A stretch of 64,000 nucleotides of DNA, taken from Magicicada septendecula (taxonomy: Eukaryota; Arthropoda; Insecta; Hemiptera; Cicadidae). The stretch covers positions 234,254,843 to 234,318,842 of the forward strand of contig CM068372.1 of the NCBI GenBank assembly GCA_034769895.1. The letters run 5' to 3'. Under the pieces are notes generated by a model that was not told where the DNA came from, made no database searches, and saw nothing but the letters and a program-made list of their open reading frames with translations. Below are positions 43,242-54,910 of this stretch, piece after piece (the stretch's first letter is position 1; each line of letters begins with the position of its first letter). The position numbers and the translations under genes are program-made.

Positions 43242-45668
43242 CACGACTGCCAAAAGGAGTGTTATGTTTTCAGTGGTAGGGTATGTATGTATGTACGTAT
43301 GTATGTTTGTTCCACTATAACTTTTTAACGGCTTTACCGATTTTGATGTTCGATGGCTCGATGGATTCCTTACTTCACCAGAAGTGTCATAGGCTATATA
43401 TCACCGTGAGTTGACTTCCGGTTTTGACCGGAAGTTAATACAAGTGATCGGTTCTAAGGATTTATTTTGTTCGTTTATTGGTCCATCAGGTGGCGCTAGT
43501 GGAAGGTATTCTGTAATATTTGCGACGCTATTCGACGTGTGCAAGAAAAGGGAGGCAGCATGGCGAAACAAGTTTTTGCAATTCAAAATGCTATTTTAAC
43601 GCACAGAGAGGTGTCAGCATGTGAGTGCGCAGTACGTCTGTGTCACCTTAAAATGCGGGATTCCTCACGAAAAGTGATCTTTGTTAATACTTGCTTTCCT
43701 GAGTTAAGGTACCGGATGTTGAGAATTGATGATAATGCAAACGACCCATACAGAAATACTTTTGACCGCTACGTTGCCAGGCCTCACGCGCTCGAAGAAT
43801 TAAGTTTGCATGAATTCGCTGTCTGGTATGAGCCTGTGACGCACAATAGATTCTCAGAAGATGATCAGGATGCTGATGCTTACGAACAGGCTCCAGAAGA
43901 AAATGCCTCTGAGAGATGTATCACTCTTCTTGGTAATCAGGGAAAAATGAAAAAGCGTAAGCGCCCAGCTGTCTTACGAACTAGGTATTACACACCAAAC
44001 TCAGATCCGGAAGCATATTATTATTCTCTTTTAGTCACGCACATTCCTTTCCGCTCTGAATCTGAATTGATGGAGGGGTATAACAGTGCAAAACAAGCGT
44101 TCGTAACACAACAAAGTTTGTTACGACCAATGCAAGGTGGAAACAAAGTGGAGGAAATGGCTAGGTGGGAGGAAGAGATTCAGCAAGCTGTAGCTAGAAT
44201 TGTAGCAAAAAACCAAGCTAATGAAGTTAATTTAGATGCTGACGTGGTCGAAAATAATATGCGTGAAATTTTCGAACAAAACCTTATTGAAGAACATAAT
44301 GATGAAATTGCTTTAGCTAACGGAGATGGTGAACCTGAAATACATGAAATGACGGATCAACAATATGCCACAGAAGTAAACTTAATGAATTTTCAGCAGC
44401 GCCAATTGTTCAAAATGATTTCAGACAGATTGCTTCCAAGTGAAAATAATACTGAGCCATTACGTGTGTTCGTTACTGGAGGAGCAGGCACCGGCAAAAC
44501 CTTTACTCTGAAAATTATTGTAGAACAGATTCGTTGTCTTTCTCATTTACCTGCACGCAGAGCTGTTACGGTAGCAGCACCCACAGGTGTCGCTGCAAGA
44601 TTGATTGGAGGTAGCACTTTGCACTCTACTTTTGCCCTTCCCATCGAAAAAGGCAAGGTGACAGCTCTTCGCCCTCTTACTGGTGAGCGTCTTCAAAGGG
44701 AACGGCTAAGGTGGAAGCATATTAATTGGCTAATCATTGACGAAATCTCAATGGTACCCTATACTACCCTAAGAAATATTCACTTAAGGTTGCAACAGCT
44801 TAAAATGAATGATGCTTTCTTCGGGGGTATCAATATTATTTTGTTTGGCGACCTAATGCAGTTGCCACCTGTATCAAAAGCAGGTGGTGGTACCTACTGC
44901 TTCAAGCAGTCTCATTACTTATCAGCTGAAATTAATTTGTGGACACTGTTTAGTTTCTGTGAATTACCTCAAAATATGCGGCAAGCTAACGACACTACTT
45001 TTATAGACATTCGAAATAATTTACGAGTCGGCCAACTCACCATGCAGCAGCTAGAAATTTTAGATCGTCGAAGATTTCCTTTGACAGATGAATTTGCTGA
45101 TGGCGAGTGTCTGCATATTTTCCCAACCACTAAACAGATAGAAGAATATAACTTAATGCTATGATGACTGAAAAGTTGAAAACATCATCTAAAGTTTACG
45201 ATATTGCAGCGGTGGATGTGTCTGTCGAAGCTAAGAATTACGGACAAAAGGTAAAGAAAGACTTCATACCAACGGATCCAAACAAAACTGGAGGTATTCC
45301 AAACTCTTTAGTAATCGGAGTCGGATCTAGGGTAATGTTGCGAAAAAACATTAATGTTAATCATGGTCTGATCAACGGAGCAATCGGCACCATTAGAAAA
45401 ATTGAGTGGCCTGCACTACGTCGAGATCAGCTTCAACCTGGTGAGCTTCCACAAGCCGTATTTGTAGAATTTGATGACAGATCAATTAGGAGAAATACTG
45501 CTGGTATTGGAGTAACGATAGAGCCCACCACTGTTGAATATGATGCTTTGCGAGGTCAGGGCAAAGTAGAACGACGTATGCTGCAATTAATATTGTGTTG
45601 GGCTGTAACAGTACATAAACTCCAAGGCACTACTTTAGACAAAGCAGTCATTGATTTGAGTAGTAATA
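43242..45668 (+). mobile_element. Second Helentron copy, truncated in the helicase
   Basis: Begins with CACGACTGCCAAAAGGAG at 43242 as the mirror of 37796. Similarity to the left arm ends at 45668 inside the helicase, where the fold-back repeat begins. The terminal ~50 helicase codons and the whole 3' end are missing. Confidence 0.8.
43560..45668 (+). pseudogene. Helitron-type helicase, frameshifted and 3'-truncated copy
   Basis: Matches the intact gene at 35226-37478 from its ATG. A 5-base insertion (CTTAA-like, about 45,150) shifts the frame and ends the first part at TGA 45162-45164. The remainder reopens from ATG 45161 and then loses similarity after LDKAVIDLSSN, where fold-back sequence takes over. 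Walker A and B motifs remain, but the last helicase motifs are lost. Confidence 0.85.
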
Positions 45669-46305
45669 AAATCAATATTAAAGAGCTCAATAATTAAAAA
45701 GGGTTATATATATATATTGTAACGAATAAATAAGACGTCCTCGTCTTCGTTTAAGCCTCACGTTGGAGTCGTCAATCTGTAACGTAAAAAATGAGGTTGT
45801 CCGTCTTATTTAAGCCTCACGTTGTATGCGTCAATCTGTAACGTAAAGTTCTGGTCGTATCTGTAAAATGTACACCAATTTTGTATGTGTATTAAATGTT
45901 AGTGCGTTCGTCTCGCACCGGGGTCGTTACATCAATGTTCGCGGCTCACGATGTCCGTAGCGTTGCGGTAATCACCTGGAATCATACTGGTGATTACCGC
46001 AACGCTACGGACATCGTGAGCCGCGAACATTGATGTAACGACCCCGGTGCGAGACGAACGCACTAACATTTAATACACATACAAAATTGGTGTACATTTT
46101 ACAGATACGACCAGAACTTTACGTTACAGATTGACGCATACAACGTGAGGCTTAAATAAGACGGACAACCTCATTTTTTACGTTACAGATTGACGACTCC
46201 AACGTGAGGCTTAAACGAAGACGAGGACGTCTTATTTATTCGTTACAATATATATATATATAAAACCCTTTTTAATTATTGAGCTCTTTAATATTGATTT
46301 TATTA
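45664..46305. repeat. Fold-back repeat, about 310-bp arms, 12-nt loop
   Basis: Left arm 45664-45976 and right arm 45989-46305 are near-perfect reverse complements; the loop is TGGAATCATACT. The only length difference I found is in the (AT)n (about 4 bp). Each arm contains two direct copies of a ~65-bp unit (TTTAAGCCTCACGTTG ... GTCAATCTGTAACGTAAA). It joins the truncated helicase with a few bases of overlap (TAATA). It may be a fold-back transposon or the product of hairpin-templated repair. Confidence 0.85.
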
Positions 46306-46889
46306 TTGATGTAAATCGATATAGTTACTTTTGTGTCGTTCTCATCTACCCGCGCCATCCACAGGGGTCCGCCATTACCGGCCGGATACGTTCACTTTCA
46401 CTGTCACCCCGAACTGTTTTGGTTTTTCGAATTTAACTATTCTGTTCACAACACCTTCTCTTCCATCTATCCTTCTTTTGCACTATGTTGGGGCAGGCCG
46501 CGCGTACTTACACACGCCGGCCTCCAGACGTTTTTAATGGAGACTGCTACTGTATTGTCTACTATACGGTTTGGCTACTGGTAATGAACTGCCAACCTCG
46601 TGCGCGCGGTTGCCTACCCACCAGGCGTAAGGCGTCGCCGTCCCTCGTTCTGTGATTGGTTTAACGGCGGTTAGCGGGAATAATTCGTCTTCCTTCCGTT
46701 ATGCATTTTGTTTTAGTCAGCATAAATTGTGTTAATATCATTGCGCACTTAAACCCAGATAACCCCTCTACAACTGATTTCGTTTATACAACCCTGGATC
46801 AAAACCCAAAGGTAAGAGAACAATGAAGTATCTATGCGTTTAATATACTTTATTATTTGCATTAAAAAACAGTAAAGTTACAAACTATA
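46306..46889. other. Non-coding stretch with a GC-richer patch
   Basis: Contains a GC-richer segment (about 46,345-46,680) with short open frames lacking recognised domains. No gene is called. Confidence 0.35.
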
Positions 46890-48290
46890 ATTACCCCCTT
46901 CAACTAGCCTCTTCATTTATAAATATTTCATCTACGTTTCTACAGTGGATTATTAAGATATTCTTATCAGGATACTTTATTTCTCAAAATTAAGTACTTT
47001 ACTCTTGTTACAACAAAAAATGTTTCTGGTTAACTACCCTTTCCCCCTAACCGATCTTCACCAAAATCAATAGGCCTTGAGTCCTCTACAACTCAGGTAC
47101 ATATGTAAAAAATTATTTGATTCTGTTTGAATTTACGGCAGTTATCGTTCGTCATGAAAAAATGTCTGTTGTTACAACATAAAATGTTGCCGGTAAACTA
47201 CCCCTTTCCCTTAACCGATCTTCACCAAAAACAAATTGTCTTGAGAACTCTACAATTCAGGACTGTATGCAACAAATTATTTTATTTTGTTTGAATTTGC
47301 GGCTGTTATCGTTTGCCATAGAAAATACCCTTGTTAAAACATAAAATGTTACAGGTAAACTACCACTTTCCCTTTACCGATCTTTACCAAAAACAACAGG
47401 TCTTGAGAACTCTAAAATTCAGAGTTGCATGCAAAAAAATATTTGATTATGTTTGAATTTGCGGCTGTTATCGTTTGCCATAGAAAAATATGGGTATGGA
47501 GAACCATACATGACTTCCATGTTCTAAGATTTATATTTAAAATCATTTTCGAAATGAAATATTTCCATAGAAACTACTTCTTTGTACTTACTGCTTCAGC
47601 CTTAACCACAGTACTGTGGTCACTAACGTAGGCCTATACCACCTCACGTTATCGCACTCGATTTTCACTGATGATGGAAGTCGATGGCACTGCCGATACG
47701 TCTGGTTTTGCAGAAAACTTTGGTCTACGGTCAAACAGGACGGGAAGGAACTTTAACAACAAACTACTACTTCTTTGTTGCCGATAACGTAGTACATATA
47801 TAAAAAATTATCCCCTCCCCCGTCAACTATAATTTTCATTTATAGAAAATTATCCCCACCCCGTTCAACTAGCGTCTTCATTTAAAGATATTTCATCTAC
47901 GTTTCTATAGTGGATTATTAAGATCTTCTTATCAGGATACTTTATTTATCAAAATGAAGTAGTTTACTCTTGTTACAACTAAAAATGTTTCAGGTAAACT
48001 ACCCTTTCCCCCTAACCGATCTTCACCAAAATCAATAGTCCTTGAGTCCTCTACAACTCAGGAAAATATGTAAAAAATTATTTGATTCTGTTTGATTTTG
48101 CGGCTGTTATCGTTTGCCATAGAAAATACCCTTGTTAAAACAAAACGTTGCCGGTAAACAACCCCTTTCCCTTAATCGATCTTCATCAAAAACAATAGGT
48201 CTAGAGAACTCTACAAATCAGGGCTGTATGCAAAAAATTATTTGATTCTGTTTGAATTTGCGGCTGTTATCGTTTGCCATAGAAAAAAAA
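46890..48290. repeat. Tandem-repeat block: about 160-bp units inside a larger duplication
   Basis: Units carry the string CCGATCTTCACCAAAA and end with GCTGTTATCGTTTGCCATAG (variants). I count three consecutive units at about 47,006-47,489 and two more at about 47,967-48,285. The sequence preceding the first block (TTTCATCTACGTTTCTA ... CAGGATACTTTATTT) recurs before the second block (about 47,888-47,950), so a ~960-bp segment was duplicated after the units arose. No coding capacity. It could be satellite-like DNA inside an unrecognised element. Confidence 0.7.
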
Positions 48291-49050
48291 TCTACACACT
48301 CACAGACACTTTTCGAAAAATTACTTTTTTTCATGTTTTGAGGGTAGTACAATCAGAATCTGTAATAATCTCGAACACGATTCTTTTTCCCATCACCATA
48401 CTTCCAATCCTTAAGGAACATGGAAGTAAAAATTCAAACATTAGATAGATCAAATATCCACTTTTATAAGTTTCACACATATTAGGCTGTTCATAACATC
48501 TAAAAACTAAACAATCATAATATACTCTTATTCGCTAAACAGACATGTTAAATAAGTCATGTAAATTCTTTCATTTTTTGTGTGTCTGATTTGATTCAAT
48601 CTTCAAATGGTAATAGCAACTCATTTAAAGAGAAACAAAAATAATATTAAACTTAAGCATAAAATTACTAGTTGCTATAGACAAAATAAACTAATTACAT
48701 TTACTTTCAAACTATTATTTAACTCTATTGACACACCCAAATTTTTAACATACAACAAAAGATTTAGTAACTTTCAAATTTTCTTATAAAATTAATTTAT
48801 TCACTAACTATTATTTACATTTAAAATTTTTAAGTCTTCCTGTTCATGTAAAATTGTTTTTCTGAAAGTTCTTTTCACAACAAAATTACAAATATTTAGT
48901 CATCACCTGCATACTGCTGCCGTTACCGTTGTGTGTGTGCGCGTCCTGAATCCTGAGAATTTTATGATGATGATGCTGTGTTCTCTGCCTCTATGTGTTG
49001 TTGTTGTTGTTGTTGCTCCTGAGTTCCTCCATATGTCTTGTGTGAGTGTG
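48291..49050. other. AT-rich intergenic sequence with a short GTT microsatellite
   Basis: No gene is seen. A (GTT)n run lies at about 48,995-49,012, just before the hAT end. Confidence 0.35.
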
Positions 49051-49052
49051 GT

Positions 49053-49200
49053 TAGGGATGGAATATCGATATCGATAATATCGAAATATCGATATTTTGC
49101 TTTCAAAATCCGATATTTTGACATCAATATTTCAGTTCCGAAAATATCGTGATATCGATATTTCTCTTCGATGATATCGATTTTCTTAATTTTAGAACAA
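49053..49200 (-). mobile_element. 3' terminal region of a hAT element
   Basis: TAGGGATGGAATATCGATAT followed by many ATCGATAT-type inverted motifs is typical of the ends of BED-finger hAT elements. It lies downstream (minus sense) of the hAT transposase remnants. I find no matching inverse beyond 51358, so the 5' end is probably lost. Confidence 0.45.
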
Positions 49201-49400
49201 GAATAAAATGGAGGGTGAGAGAGGGACTTAAACAAAAATACACTGTTTTAAAATATATTTATTTATATAAATGGACAAAATCAAAGTTTTAGGCAATATT
49301 AAGTTAAAAATTAATACAATTAAAACATAAGTATAAAAAATTGATAGAAATAAGTAGAAAAATATTGAATTGACGTCTATCAACGTTTAATTAGATTTAT

Positions 49401-51358
49401 TTAAAAGAAGTACTCTTCTCCAAGTGAATGGAGGAACAAACGTTTGCTGAGTGTTTCTCCCTTCATACGATTTCTTGAGGGGTTTATAATGTTCCCAGCT
49501 TGCGAGAAAACTCTTTCAGATGGCACAGATGTTGTTGTAGACGCCAAATATCGCTTGGCAATTTTACTCAATTCTGGATACGTTCCTGTTGAGCCGCTCC
49601 AGAAGGAAAGAGGGCATTTGCTGGTATCAGCTTCTGCAGGGGATCTTAAATATAGCGCAGGTTCATCAGGGAGATCAGAGACTGCACCAACTAGAGAGCT
49701 CCGTTGTTTCCATGTTTTTTGGACAATTTTTACGTGATCGCCAAAGAAAGATGATGCAGCTTCTCCAGAGTCAGAATCAGAGCTATGGCCATGACCACCT
49801 TTTGGATAATGAGCATTTTTCAACATTCCTTTTAATTCTCTGATGGGTTTGGCATTAGCCTCAGGTTCCCTAAAGTATAAAGTCTTCCATCGAGGTTCCA
49901 ACAATGTACTAATGGCTAGGGCCGGAATATGTTCAACCATCAGCCGTTTTCTCATTGCTCCTAAGATTGCCTCGCTCAGCTTGATACCAAAATTGGATGT
50001 AGGGGAGAAGGTAGAAATTTTGTTTTGTAAGTTGGTAGCTATGGGTATAGCGAGGCTGACAGTCGGAAACTTATCACCTGATACTTGGTTTGTAGCTGCT
50101 TGCAGAGGCTCAAGTAGCTACATGACTTCTTGGAAGTCTCGATTCTCTGCAGCCGACGTCATGCTTGGGGCAGATGTGTGACGATGAATGATGTTGTTGA
50201 GGATTGGGCTAAGGCTGAAAAACCTTTTAATCATGTCAAATGTAGAGTTCCATCTTGTGTCTATGCTTTGTATAAGCTTCAGATAGCTTTCTGCCCTCAG
50301 TTCATCAGAGCCTCGAACACTTTGTTTGAACCAAGTTACCACTCTTTTTACCTTATCAATTAGTAAAGCCAACTCTGGTACAGCTTCAACAGAGCGATAA
50401 GAGACCAAATTGAGAAGATGGGCAAAACATACCACATGTTTTTTCTTTGCAAAGGAGATATCCATAGCTTTCACCATGTTTGCCGCTCCATCTGTAACGA
50501 CTAAGTGTAACATTTCCCTCTTCAAGCCCTATTCTTCTAAGATATTTAGAATTCTTGATGAAATGTATTCCGCAGTGTGACCTTTGTTCATTTCCAAAAC
50601 TCCTACGGTGCAAGAAGCCAAATTATCCTGTTCCAAATAGTGAACTATAATGCCCAAAAAACTTCTCCTCTGCAGGGTTTCGGTCCAGATATCTGTTGTG
50701 AGAGAAAAACTTTCCATAGCTGAAACTTTGACTTAAATACCTCCGACGCACTATTATATTTCTCATAAAGATATTTTTTAATGGTTTTGCGAGATGGGAC
50801 CTTGTAGTGTGGAGCCACCACTTTGAACAATTTCAGGAAAGCTTGATGCTCAACAAGTGACAAAGGAAGGTCTGCCTCGCATAGAAGGTGTATTATGGCA
50901 TTTATCATTAAACTGTGGCGCTTACCTCCTTCCCGGTGAGCAGCTAATATGCCGAAAGACTCGTCCAATGTGGATTGTACAGTTACAGTTAAATACGGAG
51001 CTTTAGAGGATGCCGGTTGTTGCTGTATGTCCCTATCTCCTTTATGTACTTTCATTTTTGGAGGATGTTTTGAAAGAGAAGTTGGTAAATCTTCATTACT
51101 TACTTCAATATCATCTGAGTCTGATTCGAGAACTGCGGCTGAAGAAGATTCTCCACTGCCACTGGTGCTGAAATTAGGTTGTTGCCCAAGGGCTGAACAA
51201 GCCGCCGGCTTTGAAAATGCAGGATGGATTTTGTCCATGTGAGCCTTCAAGTTGCTGCTATTCCCGGATGTTTTGACAATACGTCCACAAGTCTTGCATT
51301 TGGCACTTTTATCAATTCTTAAAAAGTGAAACCACCACTTTGATTTCGTTGGTGGCAT
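49401..51358 (-). pseudogene. hAT-family transposase with BED zinc finger, broken
   Basis: The minus frame starting at ATG 51358 opens with a BED zinc finger (WWFHFLRIDKSAKCKTC, then HMDKIH). A frame change lies between about 50,717 and 50,645. From there the frame gives the hAT core (FSLTTDIWTE, LHLVVTDGAANM, HVVCFAHLLNLV, DTRWNSTFDM) and the C-terminal dimerisation region (YLASTTTSVPSERVFSQAGNI, RNRMKGETLSKRLFL), but with in-frame stops at 50529-50531 (TAG) and 50118-50120. Total length of about 650 codons is normal for the family. The nearest recognisable relatives are ZBED-type hAT transposases. It is inactive. Confidence 0.85.
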
Positions 51359-51559
51359 GGCACAGATAGGTTAGACACTTACTCAAGATAAACACAGTTA
51401 TTGGTTAAACTTTGTACCTATGAAAACTTTGTACTACTGCATTTCAGGTGCGTGTAGTGACGTCAGTAGGGAGGTTATGACATTTCTACCCCGGAAGTGA
51501 CGTCATATCGCGGTAAATTCAAAAATTTTGGTGGTGGGGGTAACCATGCGGTAGTCGGC
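51359..51559. other. Spacer between hAT remnant and the GC-rich module
   Basis: Contains two TGACGTCA-like motifs (about 51,460 and 51,498) and no gene. Confidence 0.3.
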
Positions 51560-52490
51560 TTTCGGCCATGTTGTCGTCGGCTAGCCTAAAGTGGGGTTGT
51601 GTGTGCGTTGATTGGTGTAGGCGTGTCCTGTCCGTTCGCAGTTCGCCGTTCGCCGTCCGGCGGCTGCCTGGTCGTGGCTTGATCGTCGCCCGGAGTGGTG
51701 GGGTCGTCGTCCATGTTGTCGGCGGGGGGTCGGTCATGTTGGAAAACTGCGAGGTTGTCAAGTAGTGTAAGAGTGTGGTGGTTAAGGTTCGACCACGTTG
51801 CCGATTCGTGCATGTGTTATAGTGTATGGGTATGTATATGTAAGGGGTTTTTCCGGAAGTGCGGCCATGTTGGAAAAGCGTCGTCGGCGTTGCCAACTTG
51901 TGCTGGTTTAGCGTGCACGTTGTCAACTCGTGCGTGTGTTATAGTGTACGGGTTTGTATATGTACGCCGCCGCCGTCCGGATATCGTTGCAGTTAAAAAT
52001 CAAACCACTTGTCAAAATTGAATATCACACATTAGTGCATAGAAGATAAAAGCGCGACGTTGCCAACTTGTGCATGTGTGCTGGTTTAGCATCGTCCATG
52101 TTGTCAACTCGTGCATGTGTTATAGTGTACGGGTTTAGATATATACGCCGCCGCCGTCCAGATATCGTCGATGCGAAGAGACTGAGTAACGTGTATTCCA
52201 TTGTTGCCAACTTGTGAACTGTGTAAATTCGAATGCATGTGTTTGTGGTAAGTATATATTGTAAAAATAAAAAATGTGCACATCATCACTGCGAAACTCT
52301 CGATGACTCGGTCCTTCGGTGCATAATTGAAAATCAATTCACTTGTAAAAATTGAATATCACACATTTGTGCATAGAAGATAAGTATTACTATATATATA
52401 TATATATATTATTCTGATTGACACTTCACTTGTAAAAATTATGCAGGACGCATCATGCATGGAAAAAGGATAGTTGAAAATAAACAATTA
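51560..52490 (-). repeat. GC-rich module 1, related to module 2 at 54230-54910
   Basis: Shares with module 2 the strings GGAGTGGTGGGGTCGTCGTC, GGCCATGTTGGAAAAGCGTC, TATAGTGTACGGGTTTGTAT and GCCGCCGTCCGGATATCGT in the same order, and both finish with GGATAGTTGAAAATAAACA. Some sub-units are repeated within the module (51888-51985 and 52058-52170; 51999-52047 and 52338-52383). In minus sense it encodes fragments such as ADNMDDDPTTPG that also start the gene in module 2, so it looks like the 5' region of a lost paralogue. Confidence 0.65.
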
Positions 52491-53099
<609 letters not shown>

Positions 53100-53378
53100 T
53101 TACTCTAAAATATCTACCACGTAAGCCCTATCTTTTTCTCCACGATAAACCAGTTGAAGTGAATATGGTGCTAAATTTTTTAATTCTTCATAATCGAAAA
53201 CGCGATATTTTAATTTTGGGTCCCTGTATTCCTGGATATTGGCGAGTACGGCCTTCCCGTACTTCGCGTCTATATTTTGTAATTCTTCTATCGGATATTT
53301 AACACCAATTATTAATTCCTTAATTTTTGTATATTCAATCGCACTAATGGTAGCAAACTTCGCAACGAATGATGCCAT
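53100..53378 (-). CDS. Small unnamed protein (92 aa) with its own core promoter
   Basis: The ATG at 53376-53378 is preferred over a longer frame to 53498, because the TATA/initiator pair places transcription start at about 53422, downstream of that longer frame's first codons. The protein starts MASFVAKFATISAIEYTKI and has KYPIEELQNIDAKYGKAVLA in the middle and LQLVYRGEKDRAYVVDILE at the end. Short proteins with the pattern KYPI...KYG..V..., a variable loop and a final YRG...Y.V are familiar to me as recurrent unnamed genes in arthropod genomes. A small beta-barrel of OB-fold type is possible, but I assign no function. It has no stop, frameshift or intron. Confidence 0.55.
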   Translation of the reverse strand: MASFVAKFATISAIEYTKIKELIIGVKYPIEELQNIDAKYGKAVLANIQEYRDPKLKYRVFDYEELKNLAPYSLQLVYRGEKDRAYVVDILE

Positions 53379-53416
53379 TTTACAATCAAGAATTTTGCTT
53401 GCGCGTCTGTCAAGGT

Positions 53417-53452
53417 CTGAATGAATAACACTAGTTCGTAGCGGTATAAATA
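53417..53452 (-). promoter_or_regulatory. Core promoter: TATA box and initiator
   Basis: In minus sense TATTTATA (53452-53445) is followed by a perfect arthropod initiator TCATTC, whose A lies at 53422, 30 bases from the first T of the TATA box, the standard spacing. The ATG follows 44 bases later. The plus-strand reading TATAAATA is also TATA-like, but no initiator or gene follows on that side. Confidence 0.6.
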
Positions 53453-53675
53453 GGGAGGTAGTTGATGAGGGGGAAACCGGAGAGTGGGATCCACTCAACG
53501 TACAGTAAGCGGTTATTTTTAACCGTGTAAACAGGATGCAAGCTGCTTTCTCACGCTATGTTCAGCGGGTAGGTGGGGGGAGACGACTCGGTTATATTTT
53601 TTTTTAGACAGGGTGATGTCATCGACTACACTCGAGCGTGTGGGAACAAGTCGATGTGCTAATTTTTTTATGCAT

Positions 53676-54324
53676 TTAGACAGGATGATGTAATTGACAG
53701 AAAGGCAAGTAATTTATCAGAAACCTATTGATTAGTCTAAAATCCGATAGAACCCACTCGCGTAAAGCGTGTACTCTTTGATTTGTACATATTTCCGGAA
53801 ATAAGCGGTGCACGAGACAGGCTGTTCCGTGTATTGAACGTAATTGTTCGAGTTTAGGACAACTGAAATCTTCTAAATTTATAATATTGAAATCTACAAT
53901 ACGCTTCTCCAAAAATCTGTTTTTCTGTAATCCTTTTACGAACACATAGTTAAAAGGAAATGTGTACTTTATTAATATCGACACAAGATGTTCGTACGTT
54001 GTGTCCCCGTCTGTCCACTCTAATCTATGATAATGCTCCGTTAACCAACGGTTTGTCCTCATGTGTTTGTGATTCGAAACGATCGTGTTTAATGGAGGTG
54101 CAAATCCAATGCCTGCTGGCAAATGCGGTGATATCCATAATGGCTAGTTCCTTGATGAGTTCGTTTCCATCGTCGTCAACGAAACAGTGAAAGTTAAGTA
54201 TGACTGCTATCTCGTCGTTGGTCATCCTCGTGGCTTGATCGCCGCCAGGAGTGGTGGGGTCGTCGTCCATGTTGTCGGCGTCGGCCATGTTGTCGGGTGG
54301 GAGATGATTGGTGTGGTCGGCCAT
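53676..54324 (-). pseudogene. Unnamed arthropod multi-copy gene, one frameshift
   Basis: The first part is read from ATG 54324 (or ATG 54225): an Asp/Pro-rich leader, then DEIAVILNFHCFVDDDGNEL and FASRHWI. After that the frame changes by one base near 54,100. The second part runs to 53676 with RTNRWLTEHYHRLEW, VFVKGLQKNRFLEKR and INLEDFSCPKLEQLRS. Each motif agrees with a family I recognise only as widespread, unnamed arthropod genes (patterns HWI, TNRWL..H.H.LEW.DG, KG..K..FL, LE...CP.L). The remote look of a nuclease-like fold is speculation. Its 5' end is embedded in GC-rich module 2. The 92-aa gene lies about 300 bp downstream on the same strand. Confidence 0.5.
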
Positions 54325-54910
54325 GTTGGAAAGTGGCGAGGTTGTCGGGTTGTGTAAGAGTGTGCTGGTTAAGGGTCAGCCACGTTGCCAACTCGTGCAT
54401 ATGTTATAGTGTACGGGTTTGGATGTATACAGCGTTTTCCGGAATGGTGGCCATGTTGGAAAAGCGTCGACGTTGCCAACTTGTGCTGGTTTAGCGACGT
54501 TGTCAACTCGTGCGTGTGTTACAGTGTACGGGTTTGTATATGTACGCCGCCGCCGCCGTCCGGATATCGTCGATGCTGTGTATTGCATTGTTGGCAACTT
54601 GTGAACTGCGTGTCTATGTGTTAAGTAAATATATATACAGATTGTAAAAATACGTTCGCACCAACCTGTTTGTCTAGGGCTTGCTATGGCCAGCCCTACA
54701 AGTATCGTGTACATTTGTTGTTGTAAAAAACACACATGATATGCAGTGCATAATTGAACGTCAATTCACTTATATAAAACACACACACACACACACACAA
54801 TACTTATGGAATCGATGTCGTGTATTGCAGTGTTGGCAACTTGTGAACTGCGTGTCTATGTGTTAAGTAACTTATAGTATGGGAAAAGGATAGTTGAAAA
54901 TAAACACTTA
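54230..54910 (-). repeat. GC-rich module 2, 5' region of the frameshifted gene
   Basis: Diverged direct copy of module 1 (see 51560-52490). It contains the leader codons of the gene at 53676-54324 and probably its promoter. A (CA)n of about 20 bases lies at 54779-54799. The unit GTTGGCAACTTGTGAACTGCG occurs twice (about 54,590 and 54,831). Confidence 0.6.

Larger units (their letters stand above)
35375..45668. repeat. Large palindrome: 4.37-kb inverted arms around a 1.54-kb spacer
   Basis: Left arm 35375-39747 and right arm 41290-45668 are reverse complements. I found one single-base indel (five versus six A, near 39,255/41,787), one 5-base insertion in the right arm (about 45,150), and rare substitutions such as a Met/Val difference in the helicase. 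Each arm contains most of the helicase gene, the 5' end of the Helentron, about 890 bp of intervening sequence and the 3' half of pogo-2. The spacer 39748-41289 holds the 5' half of the one complete pogo-2. Confidence 0.9.

Noticed and set aside
35375-45668. Dismissing the palindrome as an assembly artefact
   Set aside because: The arms differ by specific indels and substitutions, the spacer contains unique sequence, and the junction coincides with a transposon end. The artefact explanation is not excluded and is listed as the refutation test.
46890-48290. Possible CRISPR-like array
   Set aside because: Units are about 160 bp, directly adjacent, diverged, without short repeats and unique spacers, in a eukaryotic setting.
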